Source: Pseudomonas fildesensis (lineage in GTDB: Bacteria > Pseudomonadota > Gammaproteobacteria > Pseudomonadales > Pseudomonadaceae). From it: a stretch of 64,000 bases of DNA. A program made the translations under genes and the position numbers. Positions 16,388 to 24,847 of the stretch are shown here, piece after piece (within the stretch, counting starts at the first letter, position 1; each line of letters starts with the position of its first letter). Below the pieces are notes generated by a model. It was given only the letters and a program-made list of their open reading frames with translations, did not search any database and was not told where the DNA came from. Where the stretch lies: contig NZ_LFMW01000001.1 of NCBI RefSeq assembly GCF_001050345.1, positions 248,001 through 312,000 on the forward strand, in the 5' to 3' direction.

Positions 16388-16798
16388 ATGCTGTACCCCA
16401 TCGCAATTTCAACCGGCGACCAGGACCATGCCTGGGGCGTGGAAGTCCCGGATATTCCTGGCTGCTACTCTGCCGGTGAAGACCTGGACGACGCCATGGC
16501 CATGGCCCGTGAAGCCATCGAAGGGCACTTCGAGATTCTCGCGGAAGATGGCGCGCCGATCCCGAGCGCCCAGAAAGTCACCCTGCATGCAGCCAACCCA
16601 AAGTACGCCGGCTGCACCTGGGCGGTTGTCGACATCGACGTCACCAAGTACCTGGGCAAGGCACAGAAACTCAACATCACCTTGCCAGGCTATTTGCTCA
16701 ATCGCATCGACGAATATGTACTGCACCATCCAGAAGAAAAAAGCCGTTCGGGCTTCCTTGCGTCGGCGGCGCTCAAGGTGCTGCAACAGGATCGGTAG
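16388..16798 (+). CDS. hicB: HicB family antitoxin
   Basis: A 136-residue antitoxin. The N-terminal HicB domain (residues 1-70: GVEVPDIPGCYSAGEDLDDAM and AREAIEGHFE) binds the toxin. The C-terminal part (LNITLPGYLLNRIDEYVLHH, then SRSGFLASAALKVL) is a ribbon-helix-helix DNA-binding domain used for autorepression. TGGAGG precedes the ATG; it lies 22 bases after hicA, in the same operon. Confidence 0.92.
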   Translation: MLYPIAISTGDQDHAWGVEVPDIPGCYSAGEDLDDAMAMAREAIEGHFEILAEDGAPIPSAQKVTLHAANPKYAGCTWAVVDIDVTKYLGKAQKLNITLPGYLLNRIDEYVLHHPEEKSRSGFLASAALKVLQQDR

Positions 16799-16885
16799 CT
16801 AAAATCCCAGCAAAGTCTGAATGCCGAGACGACCGCGTAACTTAATGATGTCGCCTCATCAGCCTCTGAGAACGGGACCACCGCA

Positions 16886-17218
16886 ATGCTTGAACCCAAC
16901 CAACCCACGCCAAAACCCGTACTGCGCCAAGTGGTGGGTTGGGTGGTGGTTTTGCCATTGTTGATGTCCCTGTTGTGGCTTAAGCCCCCGCTGGGGCTGT
17001 TACTGACGCTCGCTTCGGTCATCACGTCGGTTTACGGCATGCGGTTCACCTGGCGCCATGCAAGCAGGCAAGTGGCGGTGTTCGCGCTGATTGTCACCTC
17101 GCTGAATGTCGTCTCTGCACTCTTGATGGGAACGGGCTCAGTGCTCAAGGCCGTGTATAACATCGGCTGGGTTTACGCGTACGCGTACTACTCCCACTGG
17201 GTTTACTGGAATTTCTAA
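16886..17218 (+). CDS. Small membrane protein of unknown function
   Basis: A 110-residue protein. Hydrophobic segments at about residues 16-36 (VVGWVVVLPLLMSLLWL), 37-52 and 62-82 suggest three membrane passes. The aromatic C-terminus (NIGWVYAYAYYSHWVYWNF) is distinctive. No family is recognised. It lies between hicB and the DNA-repair gene without obvious operon partners. Confidence 0.6.
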   Translation: MLEPNQPTPKPVLRQVVGWVVVLPLLMSLLWLKPPLGLLLTLASVITSVYGMRFTWRHASRQVAVFALIVTSLNVVSALLMGTGSVLKAVYNIGWVYAYAYYSHWVYWNF

Positions 17219-17319
17219 GCGGGCGCAGAATTTGATCGCAAGAAACGTAGTTTTCAATTGAGCTGATGCAACTACGGTAGCGTTGTAGTTTTTTATGTCC
17301 TATCTCGAGGAGCCCGCTC

Positions 17320-17820
17320 ATGCCCTACGAATACAAACTCATGCCCTCCCCCGTCGGCGAACTCACCCTGGTGGCGCGTGATGGAAAACTCAGCGCAATC
17401 CTGTGGGAATGCGAGCGTGCCAACCGCGTACGCCTGGGTGAGTTGCACGAATCCAACGACAACCCCGTGCTCCTGGAAGCGAAGCGCCAGTTGAAGGAAT
17501 ACTTCGCCGGTACCCGTAACCAGTTCGAGCTGGAACTGGACTTCGCAGGTACTGACTTTCAGAAGCAAGTCTGGCAGGCGCTGTTGACCATTCCCTTCGG
17601 CGAAACCCGCAGCTACAGCCAGATCGCCCAACAGATAGGCAACCCAAAAGCCGTACGCGCGGTGGGCGCGGCCAATGGGCGCAATCCCATCTCGATAATC
17701 GCACCCTGTCATCGGGTGATTGGAGCGTCGGGAGGGCTGACTGGGTTCGCCGGCGGGCTGGAAGCAAAGCAGTATTTGTTGGCGCTCGAAGGCACAGGCC
17801 AAGCGCAATTGGCGTTCTGA
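17320..17820 (+). CDS. ogt: Methylated-DNA--protein-cysteine S-methyltransferase
   Basis: A 166-residue suicide repair enzyme that removes methyl groups from O6-methylguanine and O4-methylthymine. The active-site motif PCHRVI places the acceptor cysteine at residue 130. The DNA-binding helix contains GETRSYSQIAQQIGNPKAVRAVG. The short N-terminal domain and lack of an Ada regulatory domain indicate the Ogt/YbaZ-like stand-alone type. GAGGAG precedes the ATG. Confidence 0.92.
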   Translation: MPYEYKLMPSPVGELTLVARDGKLSAILWECERANRVRLGELHESNDNPVLLEAKRQLKEYFAGTRNQFELELDFAGTDFQKQVWQALLTIPFGETRSYSQIAQQIGNPKAVRAVGAANGRNPISIIAPCHRVIGASGGLTGFAGGLEAKQYLLALEGTGQAQLAF

Positions 17821-17934
17821 ATCAGACCGCGACAAAAACGTATAACTTTGTTCATTCGCGCAATTGTAAAAAGAAATTTCAAAGCGCCGCTGCGGTCCAT
17901 CATTTCATCACCCACCTATTTAGGAAAAACGGTC

Positions 17935-18360
17935 ATGAAATTCTCCGCAGTCTCACAATCCCTGTCCCGTTGGGCAGGCAGTGCCCGGACGTTCTACGCG
18001 GCCGTCGCGTTGATTTTCCTGTGGAGCCTGAGCGGGCCGTACTTCCACTACAACGACACCTGGCAGCTGATCATCAATACCTCGACCACCATCATCACCT
18101 TCCTGATGGTGTTCCTGATCCAGAACACGCAAAACCGCGACAACGACATCCTGCACATCAAGATCGATGAACTGCTGCGCGTTTCCAAGGATGCACAAAA
18201 CGCCGTGTTGAGCCTGGATGGGCTGGACCGCAAGGAACTGGAAAAACTGCGCCAGCAATACCGCAGCATCGGCGATGCCGGCAGCGTAAGCCTGAACAGC
18301 AGTTGCGGCCACGCTGCCGACGATGCGGCGCCGACCAAGACCGACTTGAACCAGGCATAA
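17935..18360 (+). CDS. Low-affinity iron permease family protein
   Basis: A 141-residue protein matching the small bacterial low-affinity iron permease family (PF04120 type): FYAAVALIFLWSLSGPYFHY, NTSTTIITFLMVFLIQNTQNRD and a cytoplasmic helix HIKIDELLRVSKDAQNAV. Two membrane segments lie at residues 16-35 and 45-65. A role in iron transport is a family name, not demonstrated. ATG 17935 follows TAGGAAA and is preferred to 17848. Confidence 0.82.
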   Translation: MKFSAVSQSLSRWAGSARTFYAAVALIFLWSLSGPYFHYNDTWQLIINTSTTIITFLMVFLIQNTQNRDNDILHIKIDELLRVSKDAQNAVLSLDGLDRKELEKLRQQYRSIGDAGSVSLNSSCGHAADDAAPTKTDLNQA

Positions 18361-18400
18361 AAAACGGCGGTTGGATCTGATCCAACCGCCGTTTTTTTTA
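18361..18400. terminator. Bidirectional Rho-independent terminator
   Basis: A near-perfect stem AAAACGGCGGTTGGATC / GATCCAACCGCCGTTTT with a T-run on both strands lies between the convergent iron permease and DUF4142 genes and should terminate both. Confidence 0.93.
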
Positions 18401-18415
18401 TTTCAACTCACAAAT

Positions 18416-18943
18416 TCAACCGTCGCCTTGATGAGCTTTACCGTAGGTCGACGCCAGGGCACGGGCTTTTTGCAGACGTTCTTCCAGCTTGGGCAACGTC
18501 TCATCCACCAGCGCTTTTATCTCCGGTACAGCCGACGCTGCGCCTTCCTGCTTGAACAGGGCGATGGCGTCTTCGTTTTCCTTGACCTGCTGCGCAACGT
18601 AGGCGGCGTCAAAGGAGTCGCCGTCCTTGAGTTCGGGCATCAGCGTTTCGGCTTTGTCGACGATCTTCTCGCGCGGTGCCACGGGCAGGTCGAGCTTCTT
18701 GGCGATGGCCGCCAGATGCTGGTTGGCCAGGGTGCGCTCGTTAATCACCTCGATGGTGTAGTCCTTGATCTCCTGGGACGAGGTTTTGGCGTGGGCCATG
18801 CGACTGGTTTCGATATCGGCCATCCCTTTGGCCGAAGCCTGCTCGATGAATTCAGCGGGCGACTGGGCGAAAGCATTGCTGGCGCCGAGGCCCAGCAGCA
18901 TCGCGAAACTGGCGGTGCGTAACCGGATAGCCATGCGGCTCAT
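18416..18943 (-). CDS. DUF4142 periplasmic protein
   Basis: A 175-residue protein of the DUF4142 (ferritin-like helical) family. A signal peptide spans residues 1-26 (ends ASNAFAQ). The mature part is mostly helical: SPAEFIEQASAKGMADIETS, then SSQEIKDYTIEVINERTLANQ. Family members are often stress-induced exported proteins; the function is unknown. The start at 18943 follows GGAGG on the minus strand; the frame is open to 18985. Confidence 0.83.
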   Translation of the reverse strand: MSRMAIRLRTASFAMLLGLGASNAFAQSPAEFIEQASAKGMADIETSRMAHAKTSSQEIKDYTIEVINERTLANQHLAAIAKKLDLPVAPREKIVDKAETLMPELKDGDSFDAAYVAQQVKENEDAIALFKQEGAASAVPEIKALVDETLPKLEERLQKARALASTYGKAHQGDG

Positions 18944-19138
18944 GATGGGTTCCTCCAGGGCAAAAATAGGTGCGAGAAAATACACCTCGCCCTGAATTCG
19001 AATTTTCAGAGCGACAAAGGTTTAGAAAAAACTTGCCAGTGCGACGAACGGTAACCGCCAACTCAGCCAGGTTTGCGGCCAAACCGGCCCTGGGGTTGAT
19101 CGGGCCTAACAGGATGCCATGCCCGAACACGGTTAACT

Positions 19139-19201
19139 GTGGCGAGCGGGCTAGCCCGCTCCCCACAAAAAGCGGGCTAGCCACAAAGCGGGCTGGCGAC
19201 A
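19139..19201. repeat. Cluster of degenerate REP palindromes
   Basis: TGTGGCGAGCGGGCTAGCCC-type sequence is followed by two shorter AGCGGGCT-containing half copies (AGCGGGCTAGCCACA, AAGCGGGCTGGCGACA). These are partial, adjacent REP units in the 270-base gap between DUF4142 and the LysR gene; the rest of the gap shows no gene. Confidence 0.75.
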
Positions 19202-19213
19202 GGTGGAGACGGT

Positions 19214-20128
19214 TTACTTCAATACTCCCCGCACCCGCTCACTCAACCACTGCAACCCCGAATCCCCACCCCGTCGCGCGTGCCACGCCAGCACAAAGGC
19301 AAACGCCGGGATATGAAACGGCGGCGGCACGGCCAACAAGTGTTGGGAGTCGATGTAGAGCAAGCCCCGCGACGATACCGTCAGGATCAGGTCCGTGCCC
19401 TGGATCAACTGCGGCGCCACGCCCCAATGCGGCAGGCTGATCGCCACATGCCGCCGCTGACGAATCGCCGTCAATGCCCGCTCGATTTCCGGGGTGCCGC
19501 TGCCGCGCATTTCCAGCAGTACATGGGGGCGCGACAGGTAAGTAGGCAAGTCGAGCACAGCGTTTTCCGGCAGGCTGTCGCGGTCCACCAGGCAGGTGTA
19601 ATGCTCTTCGAACAGCGGCGTAGTGCGCAGTTCGGCGGGCATGTCGGGAAATACCCCGGCGGCCAGGTCGATGTCGCCATTGAGCACACCGTCCACCATA
19701 CCTTCGCGGCTGGCCTGGATGATTTGCAGGTCAATACCCGGCGCTTCGCGGCGCAAAGTACGGACCAACCCCGGCAGGAAAATCGCCGCGCTGTAGTCCG
19801 ACATCGCCACGCGAAACCGACGCTTGGCCGAGGCCGGGTCAAATCGGTTCGGCGCCAGCAGCGCCTGCACCTGGGCCAGGGCTTCGGCCAGCGGCGTCGC
19901 CAACTCCAGCGCGCGGGCCGTTGGTACCAAGGTGCCGCCCTGACGAACCAGCAGCGGGTCACCCAGCAAATCCCGCAAACGCGCCAGCGCATGGCTGACC
20001 GCCGGTTGGCTCAGGTGCAATCGTTCGGCCGCACGGGTGACGTGTTGCTCGCTTAGCAAGGCGTCGAGGATCACCAGCAGGTTGAGGTCGATGCGGCGCA
20101 GATCATTCATCAGCTGCATGCTCGGCAT
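19214..20128 (-). CDS. LysR family transcriptional regulator
   Basis: A LysR regulator of up to 304 residues. The HTH is IDLNLLVILDALLSEQHVTR then AAERLHLSQPAVSHALARL, and the effector domain follows from about residue 95. The start may be ATG 20128, 20119 or 20110; MNDLRRIDLNLL at 20110 is the usual family N-terminus. It is divergent from the DMT-type transporter gene. The 68-base gap between the two contains the AT palindrome AATTTAAATT, a plausible operator. Confidence 0.87.
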   Translation of the reverse strand: MPSMQLMNDLRRIDLNLLVILDALLSEQHVTRAAERLHLSQPAVSHALARLRDLLGDPLLVRQGGTLVPTARALELATPLAEALAQVQALLAPNRFDPASAKRRFRVAMSDYSAAIFLPGLVRTLRREAPGIDLQIIQASREGMVDGVLNGDIDLAAGVFPDMPAELRTTPLFEEHYTCLVDRDSLPENAVLDLPTYLSRPHVLLEMRGSGTPEIERALTAIRQRRHVAISLPHWGVAPQLIQGTDLILTVSSRGLLYIDSQHLLAVPPPFHIPAFAFVLAWHARRGGDSGLQWLSERVRGVLK

Positions 20129-20196
20129 AAGAACTTGGAATTTAAATTTGCGTGACGAATAGCCTAGAGTCCAGCAAAACCTCTGGGAGATTCGAG

Positions 20197-20685
20197 ATGA
20201 CGACGCTGCATTGGACGGGTGTGTTGCTGTTGGCGGTGATCGCCGGGGCCGTGGTGCCGTTTCAAAGTGCGATCAATGCCAACCTCGGGCGCGGGCTCGG
20301 CCACCCGTTGTGGGCCACCCTGGCGTCGCTGCTGGTAAGCATTATCGTACTGCTGCCGGTGATCATCGCACTGCGCCTGCCGTTGCCGAGCCTGGCGTTC
20401 ATCACCAAGGCGCCGCTGTGGATGTGGGCCGGCGGTGCGTTTGGCGTGTGCTTTATCTCGCTGGCGCTGATGCTGCTGCCCAAGCTGGGCGCCTCAGGGT
20501 TTATTGCCTTGGCCATGGCCGGGCAGATTCTCGCCTCGCTGGCACTCGACCACTTCGGCCTGTTCGGTCTGGTGGAGCGCCAACTGACAACGCCTCGTGT
20601 GCTGGGAGCATTGCTGTTGATTGGCGGCGTGGCGTTGATTCAGTTCAGCGCCACACCGGCCCGCGCACTGGCAACGGCGGGCTAA
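20197..20685 (+). CDS. DMT family transporter (DUF606/YdcZ type)
   Basis: A 162-residue inner-membrane protein with about five hydrophobic segments. PFQSAINANLGRGLGHPLWA and GFIALAMAGQILASLALDHFGLFGL match the small DUF606/YdcZ branch of the drug/metabolite transporter superfamily. The substrate is unknown. ATG 20197 is chosen for its upstream GGGAG and family length; the frame is open to 20152. It is divergent from the LysR gene, which probably regulates it. Confidence 0.85.
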   Translation: MTTLHWTGVLLLAVIAGAVVPFQSAINANLGRGLGHPLWATLASLLVSIIVLLPVIIALRLPLPSLAFITKAPLWMWAGGAFGVCFISLALMLLPKLGASGFIALAMAGQILASLALDHFGLFGLVERQLTTPRVLGALLLIGGVALIQFSATPARALATAG

Positions 20686-20705
20686 TCAGCCGTAGTCCAC
20701 TGGGT

Positions 20706-21380
20706 TCAGTGTTTGTCAGAGGCCAGGCGATTGATCTCCGCCTGCTCGACCACCGGCTGCGGTACACCGTTACGCACCGCCGCCAACATCGCCCGGCCAA
20801 CGGTTTCGGTGCTGACCACCCAGCCCGGCTTTATACGACGCACAACCGTGAGCAAAGGCCCGAGCACGCTATAGAACGATTGGTACAACGGCGTCTTCGA
20901 GCGCACGCCATGCAGCGGCTGAATCACCCCTGGCCGAAACAGATACACCGCCTTGAACGGCAGGCGCAGCAACGCGTTTTCGGTCTTGCCCTTGATCCGC
21001 GCCCACATCGATTTACCCGCCTCGGAACTGTCGGTACCGGCGCCGGACACGTAGATAAACGTCATTTGCGGATTGAGCCGTGCCAGGGTGCTGGCGGCGA
21101 GGAGCGTCAGGTCGTAGGTCAGGTGGGTGTACCGGGTTTCGTTCATGCCCGCCGACGAAACACCAAGGCAGAAGAAACACGCATCAAAACCTTGCAACAA
21201 ATTTTCCAGCGGTTGGAAATCCAGCATGTCGCTGTGCAACACCTGATGCAGCTTGCCGTGTTCCTGGGTCAGCGGCGTGCGGCCGACGGCGACAACTTCC
21301 TGCACGTCAGCGGCCAACAGGCACTCGCGCAGAACGCCCTGGCCGACCATGCCGGTGGCACCGAATAACAAGACTCTCAT
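20706..21380 (-). CDS. NAD(P)-binding oxidoreductase (atypical SDR)
   Basis: A 224-residue Rossmann-fold protein. The nucleotide-binding motif GATGMVGQG is at residues 7-15. FDACFFCLGVSSAGM and FIYVSGAGTDSS follow, as in atypical SDR/NmrA-like proteins annotated as NAD(P)H-binding or NAD-dependent epimerase. The YxxxK catalytic pair is not clear. It stands alone and convergent to the DMT gene. The substrate is unknown. Confidence 0.82.
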   Translation of the reverse strand: MRVLLFGATGMVGQGVLRECLLAADVQEVVAVGRTPLTQEHGKLHQVLHSDMLDFQPLENLLQGFDACFFCLGVSSAGMNETRYTHLTYDLTLLAASTLARLNPQMTFIYVSGAGTDSSEAGKSMWARIKGKTENALLRLPFKAVYLFRPGVIQPLHGVRSKTPLYQSFYSVLGPLLTVVRRIKPGWVVSTETVGRAMLAAVRNGVPQPVVEQAEINRLASDKH

Positions 21381-21489
21381 GAGGTTTTACCTTCAATGGC
21401 CAGCAACATGCGGCTCGCTAAAGACAAATACACTAACAGCTTGTAGCGTGCCGCCAGTAGCTTAGCGCCCAAATAGGAAATGCCTGCCC

Positions 21490-21815
21490 TTGAAAAGCAC
21501 CACAACCCTGGCCCTGGCGTGCAGCGCAGCCTTCCTCGCCCAGGTCGGTATCAGCAGTTATTTGCCCGCTGCACCTGCCATCGCCCAGTCCCTGCCCGCC
21601 GCCATGGCTGGCTGGGCTGGCTGGGCTGGCCGATCAGTGGCGCCTATCTGGCGGGGGCGTTGATGGTCAATCGCTTCGTGGCGCGCACGGGCCGGTTGAC
21701 GATGATGAGCTGGGGCGTGGCGAGCCTGCTGGTGAGTCAGCAGGCGTGGCCGTTGGCGCTGTTATGTGTGGCTTTGGCGGGCGGCGCGTACGTGTGCGTC
21801 GCCCGATGCAGGACG
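21490..21815 (+). pseudogene. Remnant of an MFS transporter gene
   Basis: From TTG 21490 one frame reads as the first segment of a Bcr/CflA- or AraJ-like MFS protein (LALACSAAFLAQVGISSYLP, then APAIAQSLPA). It runs into a tandem GGCTGGGCT repeat (21607-21630) and stops after 59 codons. Another frame resumes with MFS-like segments (ISGAYLAGALMVNRFVARTG, then MMSWGVASLLVSQQAWPL) and ends abruptly at the alcohol dehydrogenase 3' end. The piece is too short for a transporter, so it is frameshifted and internally deleted. Confidence 0.65.
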
Positions 21816-21817
21816 GA

Positions 21818-22966
21818 TCAGAACGCGCTGCGAAAGATCTCTTCAATCTGACGCTGATCGGCCCGCCGTGGGTTAGTCAAGCCACACGCATCCTTCAGCG
21901 CATTGGTGGCCAGCAGGGGGATGTCCTGCAACTTGGCGCCCAGTTCACGCAGGCCGGCGGGAATTTCAACGTCCTGGGACAGCGTGCGAATAGCGACGAT
22001 GGCCGCCTGGGCGCCCTCTTCCGCAGAGGTGCCCTTGATGTCGGCGCCCAAAGCGCGGGCCACATCGCTCAACCGTTTGGCACACACGCTGGCGTTGAAG
22101 CTTTGCACATGGGGCAGCAGCACCGCGTTGCACACGCCGTGGGGCAAGTCGTACAAGCCGCCCAATTGGTGGGCCATGGCATGCACGAACCCCAGGGATG
22201 CATTGTTGAACGCCATCCCCGCGAGGAACTGCGCATACGCCATGTTTTCCCGCGCGGCTTTGTCGGTGCCGTCGCGTACCGCCAGGCGCAGGTTGGCGCT
22301 GATCAGTTCGATGGCCTTGATCGCGCAAGCGTCGGTAATCGGGTTGGCGGCGGTGGACACGTAGGCTTCGATGGCGTGGGTCAGGGCGTCCATGCCGGTG
22401 GCGGCGGTGAGGCCCTTGGGCATGCCGACCATCAGCGACGGGTCGTTGACCGACATCAGCGGTGTGACGTTGCGGTCGACGATGGCCATTTTCACGTGAC
22501 GGGTTTCGTCGGTGATAATGCAGAACCGGGTCATCTCGCTGGCGGTGCCGGCGGTGGTATTGATGGCCACCAATGGCAGTTGCGGTTTGCTCGATTGGTC
22601 GACGCCTTCGTAGTCGCCGATATGCCCGCCGTTGGTAGCGCACAGCGCGATGCCCTTGGCGCAGTCATGGGGCGAGCCGCCGCCCAGGGACACCACAAAA
22701 TCACAGGCGCTCTGTTGCAGCAGCGCCAGGCCTTTCTCGACGTTTTCCACATTGGGGTTGGGCTTGGCGCCGTCGTAGATCACCGAGTTGATGTCCTGCA
22801 TCGCCAGTTTCTCGGCGATCATGCTGGCCACGCCCGCCTTGGCCAAGCCGGCGTCGGTGACGATCAACGCCTTGCGAAAACCGTAGTTGCGGATGGCAAC
22901 CATCGCTTCGTCGAGGCAGTCGGTGCCCATGATGTTGACGGCGGGAATAAAGAAGGTGCTGCTCAT
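21818..22966 (-). CDS. Iron-containing alcohol dehydrogenase
   Basis: A 382-residue group III alcohol dehydrogenase. NAD-binding loop [13 protein letters not shown] is followed by [10 protein letters not shown]. Metal ligands are expected from [12 protein letters not shown] (His), [16 protein letters not shown] (His and His) and the preceding Asp. It resembles the YiaY/ErcA/AdhB group, which oxidises ethanol or other short alcohols. AGGATT lies upstream. It stands alone; the adjacent gene on the other strand is unrelated. Confidence 0.9.
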   Translation of the reverse strand: MSSTFFIPAVNIMGTDCLDEAMVAIRNYGFRKALIVTDAGLAKAGVASMIAEKLAMQDINSVIYDGAKPNPNVENVEKGLALLQQSACDFVVSLGGGSPHDCAKGIALCATNGGHIGDYEGVDQSSKPQLPLVAINTTAGTASEMTRFCIITDETRHVKMAIVDRNVTPLMSVNDPSLMVGMPKGLTAATGMDALTHAIEAYVSTAANPITDACAIKAIELISANLRLAVRDGTDKAARENMAYAQFLAGMAFNNASLGFVHAMAHQLGGLYDLPHGVCNAVLLPHVQSFNASVCAKRLSDVARALGADIKGTSAEEGAQAAIVAIRTLSQDVEIPAGLRELGAKLQDIPLLATNALKDACGLTNPRRADQRQIEEIFRSAF

Positions 22967-23089
22967 GGCGAATCCTCATAGGCGTTATACCTACAGAATC
23001 AACCTACATTGCACGTCGCATCTTGATCAGGATCAACGCCCGCTCGTGATAAAGTCGCCGTCCAGCCGATTTCGAGTAGACCCGCCGCA

Positions 23090-24106
23090 ATGAAGGATTT
23101 CCAGGATATTGACGCCCACCTTGAAGACTGGAGCGCGTTGCGCAGCGCCATCGACTTCAGCGGGATTCTGATCGGCAACGGCGCCAGCCGGACTATTTGG
23201 GAAGACTTTGCCTACGACTCGCTGTTCGAAAACGCGCGCACCGTCGAAGAAAAACCCCTGAGCCAATCCGAACTCAGCGTGTTCGACGCGCTGCAAACCC
23301 GCAGCTTCGAACAGGCGCTGGGCGCGCTGAAGACCACCAGCCGGGTCAACAAGGCGCTGGCGGTCAGCTCGGCGGCGCCGCGCAATCGCTACTACGCGAT
23401 CAAGGAAGCGCTGATCAACACCATTCACACCGTGCACATCCCGTGGCGCCTGGTGCAACCGTCGACACTGGCGACGATCAATGCAGAACTGGCCAACTAC
23501 TCCAGCGTATTCACCAGCAATTACGACCTGCTCAACTACTGGGCGATCCTGCACACGCCGGGCATCGACGACCTGTTCCGCAGCGCCGACTCAAGCTTCG
23601 ACCTGCGCAACACCCGCACCGACGCCACGCGCATCCTCTACCTGCACGGCGGGCTGCACCTGGTGCGCAACCTCGACGGCACGGCGCGCAAATTGCCCAC
23701 CACCGACAGCACCTTGCTCAGCAGTTTTGCAATCAACAACACCATCAAGACCCTCGATGACGTGCCGTTGTTTGTCAGCGAAGGCAAGGTGGAAGAGAAG
23801 CTCAAAACCATCCGCAGTTCGGATTACCTGTCGTTCTGCTATGAGCAACTGCTGACCCATCAGGGCGCGCTGTGCATCTTCGGCCATGGCCTGGGGCCGC
23901 AGGACAATCACCTGGTGGACGCGATTCGCCAGGCCAAACCGAGCACCCTGGCGATCTCGGTGTCGGGGCGCAGCGACGGGTTTATCCGCCAGCAGAAGCG
24001 CCGGTATTCGGAGTTGTTTGAAGGCACTGGGGTAGAGTTGCGGTTCTTCGCTGCCCGCACCCATGCACTGGGCAATTCGGCATTGTCGGTGCCGGTCGAA
24101 CGCTGA
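23090..24106 (+). CDS. DUF4917 family protein (SIR2-like fold)
   Basis: A 338-residue protein. N-terminal FSGILIGNGASRTIWEDFAY resembles the GxGxS nucleotide-binding start of SIR2-like proteins. VFTSNYDLLNYW, ILYLHGGLH and CIFGHGLGPQDNHLVDAI follow in the same order as SIR2/DUF4917 proteins. The function is unknown; SIR2-like domains in bacteria include NAD-consuming defence effectors, but no partner gene is visible here. The SD is weak. It is the only gene between the alcohol dehydrogenase and the sigma factor. Confidence 0.78.
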   Translation: MKDFQDIDAHLEDWSALRSAIDFSGILIGNGASRTIWEDFAYDSLFENARTVEEKPLSQSELSVFDALQTRSFEQALGALKTTSRVNKALAVSSAAPRNRYYAIKEALINTIHTVHIPWRLVQPSTLATINAELANYSSVFTSNYDLLNYWAILHTPGIDDLFRSADSSFDLRNTRTDATRILYLHGGLHLVRNLDGTARKLPTTDSTLLSSFAINNTIKTLDDVPLFVSEGKVEEKLKTIRSSDYLSFCYEQLLTHQGALCIFGHGLGPQDNHLVDAIRQAKPSTLAISVSGRSDGFIRQQKRRYSELFEGTGVELRFFAARTHALGNSALSVPVER

Positions 24107-24246
24107 CTTCCTGAACACAGCTCCCACACTGACTAATGCCAGTCAGTTAAGGGGGCGCACTGGACTTGTGGCGAGGGCGCTTGTCGGATCGTTGCACCGC
24201 CCCTCCCACACGTTGACCGAGTACGCGCTTTACATAGAGACAAATG

Positions 24247-24268
24247 GCAATAATTCTCGATATCATTC
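24247..24268. promoter_or_regulatory. Possible Fur box upstream of the ECF sigma gene
   Basis: GCAATAATTCTCGATATCAT, about 40 bases before the sigma factor start, has the AT-rich hexamer pattern of Fur sites (reverse strand ATGATAT-GAGAATTATT). Iron repression of FecI-type genes by Fur is established; this site is a visual match only. The upstream part of the 200-base gap holds REP-like debris (TGTGGCGAGGGCGC near 24167). Confidence 0.5.
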
Positions 24269-24307
24269 ACGACTTTTCCACGTCGTGCTTCGTCAAGAAG
24301 GATATCC

Positions 24308-24847
24308 ATGTCTCGTCCCAAGCCCGACCCGTTGTCGGCCGATGCCTTTCGCGGGTTCTATGCAGATATTCTGTATTTCCTGCGCAAACGCACGGACAAC
24401 GCCAGCGACGCGGCAGACATGACTCAGGATGTCTTTACCCAATGGCTGGACTACCGCGACCGGGCGAAGGTCGAGCAGCCACGGGCGTTTCTGTTCCAGA
24501 TGGCGCGCAATCTGCTGCGCGACCACTGGCGCAAACAGAAGGTACGGCAGAACGTCCACGCTGATCAGGCCGACATGGACGCCGAGCCGGTCACTAATGA
24601 GCAAAACGACCCCATGGCCGCAGCGCTTCGCATGCAACGCCTGGAACAGTTGAAAGAAGTCCTCGCCGAACTCTCGCCCCGCAGGCGAGAAGCCCTTATG
24701 CTGCACCGCTTCGAAGGCTTGAGCCAGGCGCAGATCGCCGAGCGCATGGGCATTTCTACCAGCATGGTGGAAAAGCACATCGCTTTTGCCCTGCTGCATT
24801 GCAAGCGACGCCTTCAACCCGACCCCGGCACGGAGCAGCCAGAATGA
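24308..24847 (+). CDS. ECF sigma factor, FecI-like
   Basis: A 179-residue extracytoplasmic-function sigma factor. Region 2 includes ASDAADMTQDVFTQWLDY and FLFQMARNLLRDHWRKQ. Region 4 includes LSPRRREALMLHRFEGLSQA and QIAERMGISTSMVEKHI. It would direct RNA polymerase to the promoter of the neighbouring TonB receptor when FecR relays a surface signal. AAGGATATCC precedes the ATG. Its stop overlaps the fecR-like start (ATGA). Confidence 0.92.
   Translation: MSRPKPDPLSADAFRGFYADILYFLRKRTDNASDAADMTQDVFTQWLDYRDRAKVEQPRAFLFQMARNLLRDHWRKQKVRQNVHADQADMDAEPVTNEQNDPMAAALRMQRLEQLKEVLAELSPRRREALMLHRFEGLSQAQIAERMGISTSMVEKHIAFALLHCKRRLQPDPGTEQPE

Noticed and set aside
19139..19201. Short repeated AGCGGGCT units resembling a mini CRISPR array
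   Set aside because: Units are palindromic REP fragments with irregular spacing and no spacers of constant length; no cas genes in the window.
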